This document shows, piece after piece, positions 56,194 through 64,000 of a stretch of DNA of 64,000 nucleotides. Origin of the DNA: Brachionus rotundiformis (taxonomy: Eukaryota > Rotifera > Eurotatoria > Ploima > Brachionidae); assembly GCA_016802295.1 (NCBI GenBank), contig JAESIW010000180.1, positions 1,111,188 to 1,175,187 on the forward strand, read 5' to 3'. The notes under the pieces are model-generated. The model saw nothing but the letters and a program-made list of their open reading frames with translations. It searched no databases and had not been told where the DNA came from. Within the stretch, counting starts at the first letter, position 1; each line of letters opens with the position of its first letter. The translations under genes were made by a program, and so were the position numbers.

Positions 56194-57609
56194 TCATACC
56201 ATCTCATTAATGCTTTCATTATTAATCAATATAATAGGCCTTGGTTTTAACAATACTTGATTTTCACATTTGACAACTGTGTTTACTTTTTCGGTCAGTC
56301 TTGTCTCTTCAGTTCGAGACTTGGTCTGCATGGTTCTTTTCTTGAAAAAGCAAGCCAGAATGCCGCCCACAAAATGGCCACTCAATTTAACATATTCTCG
56401 CTTAAAATTTTCATTCAAGACTCCGTACAAAAATGGATTAGACACTGCCGAGCTCATGCCTAACAAAATACAAATAGCATTTATCATGTAATAGGTATGA
56501 CTGGCTTTGATTAAATTATTTTTTGTATCACTCAAGATATTGAACAAATTAATGGGCAACCACGATGCCGCAAAAATTATGGCTATAAATGCCAAAAGAA
56601 TGTTCATTTTTAATCTTCTATTATTTTCTTGTTTTTTGAGAGTATTCTTGCGATCCAAGTTGTCATTTGGATTGAAGTTGTTGACTTGGTTTTTGTTTGC
56701 TTTGTTTATTAGACTGTTTGATTCAGATTTATCTTCTCTTTTTTGCTTAGAGGAATTCTGCTGATGGTGCTTTAGCTTGTTTCTGTGACTTCTTAATTTC
56801 CACCATATGCTCCCGTAGGCTATGCCGACAATCAAAAATGGTAAGGTGTATTGGATCATGAGCGAGGCAAAAGAGTAAATAAACCGGGACTGTGGAAAAG
56901 GCGAGTGCTCAATACAGTGGTGAATGTTGAGCTGTTCCAGCTGGTTTTCAAACAAATCATTCTTAGAGTCATTCCAGCTGATGGTAAAGTTGAAATTGAA
57001 GTCTTTGGGCTCAAGTGATATGAGCACATTGAAAAAGAACAATGGTGACGAGAGGATAAAAGCAAAAATCCATATGAAGCTTAAAATTGCTATCGGTCCA
57101 TAAGAACTGAGCAAATTGTTCGATTGACGCACTTTCATTGCACAGACAATGTTCACATACCTGTCCAGTGCTATGGCTGTTATGCTCATTGTGCTGACAA
57201 ATACGTTTGTTGCTTGAAAGAATGGCGCAAATTTGCATAAAAATTCGCCAAATTCCCAAGTATGACGCAGGGTTTTGTACACATTAAATGGTATACTGAA
57301 CACACATAAGGTTAGGTCAGATATAGCAAGATTAAGGATGAATAAATTGTTTGATGTACGCATATGCTTATTGACAAGTACAGTCCATATGACCAAAAAG
57401 TTGCCAAAAAAGCCTAGTATTATGACTGCTAGGAAAATTGTAACAATGAATTTTTCTTCGCCTGGGGTCAATTTGCTATTTGAATTGGATAAGTCCAAGT
57501 CGCCTTTTTGATCACTGATCACATACGACTCGTCAAAAAGAACTGGTGTCAACGTGGTTAGAAAAGAAAGGTTCGATTCTGTTTGAATGAACATTTTGTT
57601 TTTTAACAA
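56194..57609 (-). CDS. Neuropeptide F/Y-type G-protein-coupled receptor
   Basis: A 471-residue class A GPCR in one exon, expected in the plasma membrane of neurons or target tissue and to respond to an RFamide/NPF-type peptide. Seven membrane spans can be placed. Landmarks: GN in TM1 (69-70), NLAISD in TM2 (93-98), Cys125 and Cys232 for the extracellular disulphide, DRY at 149-151, SWLP in TM6 (349-352) and NPFLY in TM7 (391-395). HTWEFGEFLCK after TM2, SWLPINLFNILSD in TM6 and NPFLYGVLNENFKREY after TM7 are typical of NPF/NPY receptors. Asn13 (NLS) in the outside N-terminus is a likely glycosylation site. The third cytoplasmic loop is long and rich in Lys, Asn and Gln. CF near the start of the tail could be a palmitoylation site. 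The start is the first ATG, but MLKNKM leaves Met6 as an alternative. Confidence 0.93.
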   Translation of the reverse strand: MLKNKMFIQTESNLSFLTTLTPVLFDESYVISDQKGDLDLSNSNSKLTPGEEKFIVTIFLAVIILGFFGNFLVIWTVLVNKHMRTSNNLFILNLAISDLTLCVFSIPFNVYKTLRHTWEFGEFLCKFAPFFQATNVFVSTMSITAIALDRYVNIVCAMKVRQSNNLLSSYGPIAILSFIWIFAFILSSPLFFFNVLISLEPKDFNFNFTISWNDSKNDLFENQLEQLNIHHCIEHSPFPQSRFIYSFASLMIQYTLPFLIVGIAYGSIWWKLRSHRNKLKHHQQNSSKQKREDKSESNSLINKANKNQVNNFNPNDNLDRKNTLKKQENNRRLKMNILLAFIAIIFAASWLPINLFNILSDTKNNLIKASHTYYMINAICILLGMSSAVSNPFLYGVLNENFKREYVKLSGHFVGGILACFFKKRTMQTKSRTEETRLTEKVNTVVKCENQVLLKPRPIILINNESINEMV

Positions 57610-60600
57610 TAAATCATTACATATAAAATTTGAATTATTTTTATCCTCTTTATCTATAAAAATTAATGATTAAATGTTTTTTAGAATTTTTAGTTAATTA
57701 ATTAATAAATTGTCTGGTCAAATAAATTTTTAACTTAAAATTTGGCATTCTGAATTTTCATACAAATCTATTAATAATTATAAAAATAAAATTATTTTTT
57801 AATTAAATTTCATAAAATCGAGTATCAGAATTAGTTTTTAGTTTTTGATTTATTCTTGTTGGTTACTGGTCTCGAAATTGATTAAAAATCAAAATTTGGT
57901 CCTCACTGCAAGATTATCTTATTGTTTTGAATTTATAAATCAATTTGTACTCAAATAATCCTGAATTTGGTGACTTAATATTAAAAAATAAATTTTATAT
58001 TTTACAGTTGGTTTTTTAAATGATAATTTAAAGGAAAAAAATCTACCTTTTATTTTAAATCGACACACGTTTATGAAGTAATCAGTTTATAACACATTTT
58101 TCTTTTGTATCGTGAAATATTGCTTATTTTGCATTTATAAAAAAAGATAATCACAAATTCATATTGGTTTTTGAACTTAAATTTAGAACTCTTATTAATA
58201 AAGAAACAGAATCCTATTAGCAGGTTTTTGTTTTGCAAATAATAATACCGTTAATTTTTCTAAGATAATTTTTCAATTTAAAAAAAATGCCAAAAATTTT
58301 GAAATAGACTCTATTTAAATGATAATTTAATATTTTTTAAATTTAACTAAAATTAAAGTAACTTAAGAAATTGATTTTAATCTTTAATGACATCAGTTTA
58401 CTAAATTAAAACATTCAAAACAAGCTATTATTTCAATTTAAATATCTCTATCACTAATAATTAAATTTAATAAATTTTGATAAAAAATATTCTTTGATTA
58501 ATGGATATCAATTTTTATTTCGATTAAAACTTACACCGTCAATCAATCATTTCATCTTTAAATTTAAATTAAACTTAATTATTTAATGTAAATGATAAGC
58601 GAAAATTGAAGAAAAATCTTTTTTAAATTAAAATTTAAAATTTTTTCAAACAATTTTAAAGCGGAAAGACCCAAGAGATTTAAGCTTAAATTAATACGTA
58701 TCTCTTATGATTTTTTGAATCTATTAGTAATAAATTTTTATTTACAGGTATCATTTGTGAAATTAAAAATAAATTAAATTATTAATTTGATTCTTTTCTG
58801 TAATAAAATAAATTAATTTTTGACCAGTATATTTTGGCATAAATAGAATTTTATCTTGATGATATTTTGGCATAAATAGAATTTTATGAGTCACATTTCG
58901 GATACATTGATAATAATAATTTTAGATCATCAAAGAAAATTGGGGACCACTTAAGCTAAAAAATAATCTTGAAAATGTCTCGATTAGAAATATAATATTT
59001 TTTAATATTTTTACACTTTAGTCTCAAATTAACTCTTAAAAGCAAGTGTCTAAATGATTTGTAATGATGATGTAATTGCTTATTTTTATATTAAATTGAA
59101 ATTTTAGTCAATTTAAATGTAAATTTAATTTACCTATTTTTAAAATCGTTTAATTTAAATATTAAACACTAATAATATTATTCATTTGGCTTTTTAATTA
59201 ATTTATAAGAAAATAATTTTCCAAAATTTGATTTAAGTAGAGTGAAATTTTATTGCATAATAAGAAGCTGGAAGGTTTTTAAAACTGATGTTCAGAACCT
59301 TCAAGCTTATCGGAAAATTAATTTCAAAAAATCATTTTTAACACTCAATCAGTAAAAATAATTGGTAAAATTAAAAAATACGGCGTTTATAAATAATTAC
59401 ATATATTTACTAATTTTTGAGATATTTGTCTTCAGAGTTAAAACTTAAAAAATTCTCCTTTTTTTATATATTAGTGTTTAGCTGAAAATAATTCTCTGAA
59501 GTCAATTAGCCTTGGTCGATATGTTTGCCAAAATAGCATGAAAATACTTTCAAATCTTAGGGGAAAAATTCACAAACTAATTACAAGATGTATATAATTT
59601 AATTACTAAATTTACAAGCTTTTATCATAATTTTTTAAAAATAAGTTCTTCATAATATTTGTTTAATTCGAAATTTTTTACAATTAAAAAAATTCACATT
59701 ATTTTGATAAAATTATTAATTTAGAAATTTTGACAAAAAATATTAAAATTTAATGTTACTTAAATATTGTGATTTAAACAAAATCAAATGAAAATAAGAA
59801 ATTAAATTTGTTTATTTTGATTAATGCTGAAAATAAAACCTATTTGTTAATAAGAAATCTTGATATTGGGTCTATGATAATTTTCTTAAATATTCCTTGA
59901 ATCAGCGCCTTAAATAAAAAATTAAGTAAAAAAAATTAATAATCGATAAAGATAATAGGTATTTAAAATTTTAAATAGCAAATGAATTATTTTAATAAAA
60001 TATCAAGTATCTAAAAAAATTATCATTTGACTCTAAATTATTAAATATAATTTAATATATAGTTTTAAAATAAAAATCGGCCGTTCATTGAAACTGAATG
60101 CTATTTTAAAATACAGATTTAATTTCTCATCTTTTTATTTTTTTAAAAAAATCTATTATGAGTACTAAATAGTATGTTGCCGATAATTAACTAATTATTT
60201 TTTGTAGTCGCTCTAGCGGATGACTGCAAAAGTGTATACTCAATCATAAAAAAGAAGCGTTGCAAGTATTCAATTAAGAAACAAATTAGAAATGACTCCG
60301 TTTGAATCAAATAGTTCCTTTTTCTAATTAAAATTAGGTGAAGATTATAAATTGGCACTTGGATTAGAATAATCAATTTTACTCTTTATGTTTTGTCTTA
60401 GATTTTAACTAAAACTGAAAATCTTATTTTTCGGGAAATAATTTAAACCAGAAATAAGAAAAAATTATTTATATTTCTATTTATTTAATTAAATCGTCTT
60501 AATCGAGCTAAAATCTAATTTCATAATTGGGTTTTTCGATCACTTTACGATCAATTTAAACTTGGTAGAGAAGTAAAAATTTCATCAGAAGCAAATATTT

Positions 60601-63600
60601 ATATTCTTTTAGAAAAGAATAAAAAATTACCTTTAAAATTAAAAAAAAAATGACAATTTAAAAAATATAAAAAATGTTTCGGAAGCAAAGGATATCAGAG
60701 CTGGTGAGAATAAAAATAAAAAGGTATAGATTTTAATTGACAAAATGTTTTAAATGCTTGAAATTAAGAGACTACTTAACACTATTGATTTTTAAAGCAA
60801 TCTATTTTATTAAATAAGAGATTTATTTCATTAAAAATTTAGCGAGAAAAGATACAAGTGTAATAAATTAGACAATAAAGCTAGTACACTCAACTAAATA
60901 AACATTTATTTAAGAGTGAATAACTAAAATTGAATTTAGCTAATTAATTATTTATAAAATCAGTCATTAGAAAAAAATGTTTAGATAACTTGTTGTCATT
61001 AATTTTGGTTAATTTTAAACATAGTCAAGCTTACCAATCGAGCAAAACACAGATGCGATTCAATTTAAATAAAATACCAAAAAAATCTAAAATGTTAAAA
61101 TAAAATTTATGAATCTTGTCTACTAATTTGATTATAAATTTTAATTAGACTGCTTATTTTTTAAAAAAGAAAGTGTTCACAAAAAATAAGAAGATGCCTT
61201 AGGTATTTGTTGGAATCCTGTTAATTATCAATTCAGCACTTGATGATTTATAAGTGTCATTGTTTGATTTTTTGGTTGCGTTCCTTGACAAAATAATATT
61301 TGATTTTTCTATTCCGAAATGACAAAAATAATAATTTTTTAAAACATTTAAAGATTTTGAAGCCTCTTGTGAAACTCTTAATTGATGCTAGGTTAATAAA
61401 TTATTTGACCATAATTGACTTAAAATACTTTATGTTTATTAGACAATTCTATAAATAAGAAAAAATTAAGATTAATTAGGACTATTAATATTGATTATTT
61501 GAAAAATTATTCTCTTCCTTTTCTGCCTTTAAAAATTGTTCTAATGCGCTTAATAGTGTTTTTATTTTTTAATAATTTATAGAAATAACAAAATTGTTTA
61601 AAGAGGGGGCCTTGAAAGCTAGACAAAGTCAGCCCCATTGAATTCTTAATTTTCAACAATTATTTAAATATTTAAATGTAATTAGATGTGGAATCTACAA
61701 ATATAAATGAGAAAAATTTAATCTAAATGTCATTATTTAATCTTGGTAAAAAAAAGAACCAATTTTTGCCAGAGTTTTACTAAATGTTAATAAAAACCAT
61801 TACTGATTAAAAAAAAAGTAGTCTTTAATCAGCTTTGTTCACCTAAAGCTCCTTCATTTTGACATAAAATCAATTTCTATTTAAATAATTCTTTCTAGCA
61901 TGTTTTTCATCACACCACTTACGGAAGGATCTAAATAAAAAATTTGAATACAAAAATCCAACAATAAATAAAAGTCAATGCAAAAATTAAAAACTTTTTT
62001 CTAGATATCATCATAAATTTTTACAATTCTAGAAATATTTATCTGAATAGGTTCATTAATTAATCTATTTTGTTATTTAAAAAAATCAAAATATTATAGA
62101 TAAGCATAATATTCCATTTAGATTAAAATGAAAAAGTAATTTAAATAGGATAAGGTAAAAATTTATTACAGTTAAATCGATTTTTGTTAAATATTAATTT
62201 GCTAAAATGCTTTAGTCTTAAAGATTTTAAAAAAATCCTCTAACTATAAAATTCATTTTATTATTTGGCGCTGTTTTGAAGCTAAAATTCGTCAAATGGA
62301 AACAAAAGCGGAAAAGGTTTTAGTGATTTATCTCTCTCTGATTAATTTATTTCATAGATAATTTTCCTAATCTCTTTACACTAAGAACCAAAATGGACTT
62401 ATGATAAATTGAATGTTTTAGCGTAAATAAAAAGAGAGCAATTTAAAAAAAAATTATCTATTAAAAATACAATGTGATAAATTAAACGGGAATATATCTT
62501 AATTATTTAATTATTTTTATATAAAACATCTGTTTGATGATTTTTTTATTAAATAAAAAAATAAACTAATGAAATAATAATAAAATATGTGATTTTATTA
62601 ATTAGGATTTTAATTTACCTCAATCATTCTTGTTTTGCTAAAAAATGCATCAGCTTCCTTTTGAAAAAAATTAAAGTCTAAATTCCGAATTTAATTTTTT
62701 AAACTGAATTGGAAAAATTTCTCTGGTAATTTCGATCCCAATATAGTGAATATCCCGTTATTTATTACGTAAAAAATCAAATCATCTAACAGTTATTATA
62801 CTTAATAAAATATTTAAAATTTTTTTCCAGTAAAAAGGAAGTTTTTTTGGCGAATATAAAATGCTATAAATACAAAGAGAATAAATTTTTAATTTTTTTA
62901 ATTATAAGAATGCTTAAATCTAATTCTTCATTAAAAATAGATTAAAAATTCTCATGTGAAGGTGGGAAAGCTTTTAGTCTTGCTTTATCAGATCAGATTC
63001 AAAAAAAATATTCCAAAGGAAAATTGTTTTGGAAAAAAAATACCATTTTTAAGACAAATATGTTTCTTCCTAGATAGATTAAAGCCTACATATTGTTCTA
63101 TTTATTTAGTAAAATTTTTAAAGATTAAATTTTTTAACTTTATGGTTTAAAGAACAATTTTTACGCAAACGCAAGCTTTTGCCTTATTTGTTTATAAATG
63201 ATAATTTTTTTGTTCTTTTAAGATTAGTTAATAAAATTAATAATTATTGAACAATTAATTTCTTTTGTAAAAAATTCATATGATCATGTTTTGGAAAATT
63301 TTAGATCAACGGAACTATTGTTGTACATAAATTATACCCAAATGACAAAAAGTAATAAAATTATTTACTTTTTACATTTTTTTGATCTAATTAAACACTG
63401 AAAAAAAAAATTTTCTTCCTCTAACCAAATTATTTTTTGCTCCATTGTTTTCATGACCACTTTGGTAAATAAAAATATGTATTTGTTTCAGGGAAGATTC
63501 CTTTTCTCATTTTTACAGTTTTTTTCACATAAGAACAAATTTATATTTTATTTTCTCAAAAAGTAATACTAAAAAATCTAATTTAAAGCGTATTAATAAA

Positions 63601-64000
63601 TAAGGAATTAATTTTTGTCCTAGATTTAGGTAATTTTTATTAAATCTGTCGACAAGTCACTAATGTACCATTATTATCAGTGAATTAAAAACGAATAATA
63701 AAGGCATTAATATATGTGTCATTTGGGTCGCAAGCCAAGACCGTATTCAAATTAATTTAATAAAAAAATTAAGACAGCATTATTGCCTTATTTTTTTGAT
63801 ACTAAAACATATTAATTGAAAATTAAAAAATAAAGGCAAATGAGTTCTTAAAATAGTCTAAAAAGCCGCTATCCAAAAAAAAGTTTTTTCCAACTCCGAG
63901 ATTCTCGAATTGTTATTAATTCAATTAGTCAAGTTTTTTCTAATAGAAGGTTGCTCTGATTACACAATTCAACGCCTTAAATATTCACTGGAAACAAATA
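57610..64000. other. 6.4-kb AT-rich region without a recognisable gene
   Basis: Both strands and all frames show only short low-complexity frames (for example 60191-60376 and 62956-63150). One small tandem repeat is visible: 26 bases at 58829-58854 repeated at 58862-58887 (period 33). I saw no tRNA, transposon frame or exon with family similarity. It may contain upstream sequence of the receptor gene or of a gene beyond the window. Confidence 0.5.

Noticed and set aside
1..64000. tRNA, rRNA, CRISPR array, bacterial operon or phage
   Set aside because: I found no tRNA-like A/B boxes, no rRNA segments, no regularly spaced repeats and no bacterial-type gene. A covariance search would be needed to exclude small RNAs fully.

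Overview
The window is nuclear DNA of a small-genome, very AT-rich animal. Genes are split by tiny GT..AG introns (about 45-70 bp), the products are animal-specific (Distal-less and NK-type homeobox genes, neuropeptide-type GPCR, NCKX exchanger, neuronal-calcium-sensor-like proteins), and the intergenic DNA is roughly three-quarters A+T or more. A monogonont rotifer of the Brachionus type fits all of this, but that is inference. There is no sign of bacterial or organelle sequence and no CRISPR.

Layout. 1-2.9 kb: an intronless NK7-like homeobox gene (+) with a GC-rich promoter-like island upstream. 3.7-4.8 kb: a dead non-LTR retrotransposon fragment. 5.6-11.1 kb: a large inverted duplication carrying two head-to-head copies of an SRSF10-type splicing-regulator gene; the 2.1-kb spacer holds a dead Tc1-type transposase and a MITE-like element. 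11.6-15.4 kb: a decayed Helitron (-). 16.3-19.4 kb: SRP72 in five exons (+). 19.4-26 kb: non-coding, with an RT scrap and a tandem repeat interrupted by a 579-base assembly gap. 26.0-27.2 kb: an intronless Distal-less homeobox gene (-). 29.2-33.7 kb: a 5'-truncated CR1/L2-like LINE with an open reverse-transcriptase frame, bounded on both sides by a virtually identical ~1-kb direct repeat. 35.7-37.0 kb: an unfamiliar proline-rich EF-hand protein. 38.6-39.2 kb: an H-type ferritin preceded by a good iron-responsive element. 41.8-44.7 kb: tandem neuronal-calcium-sensor-like paralogues. 46.7-48.1 kb: an unrecognised three-exon gene. 50.0-53.7 kb: a five-exon K+-dependent Na+/Ca2+ exchanger, with a second assembly gap in its long intron. 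54.7-56.0 kb: MITEs. 56.2-57.6 kb: an NPF/NPY-type receptor. 57.6-64 kb: AT-rich DNA in which I see no gene.

Functionally the genes are unlinked housekeeping (SRP72, SRSF10, ferritin), developmental (two NK-like-class homeobox genes) and calcium/neuronal genes (two NCS-like proteins, NCKX, NPFR). From 35 to 58 kb every gene is on the minus strand, and three of the products there handle calcium; this may be coincidence. The most notable structures are the homogenised SRSF10 inverted duplication, the LINE inside kilobase-long direct repeats that look like a giant target-site duplication, and the ferritin IRE beside a splice acceptor. Exon boundaries were worked out by hand from splice signals, reading-frame phase and family conservation; no search or transcript evidence was available.
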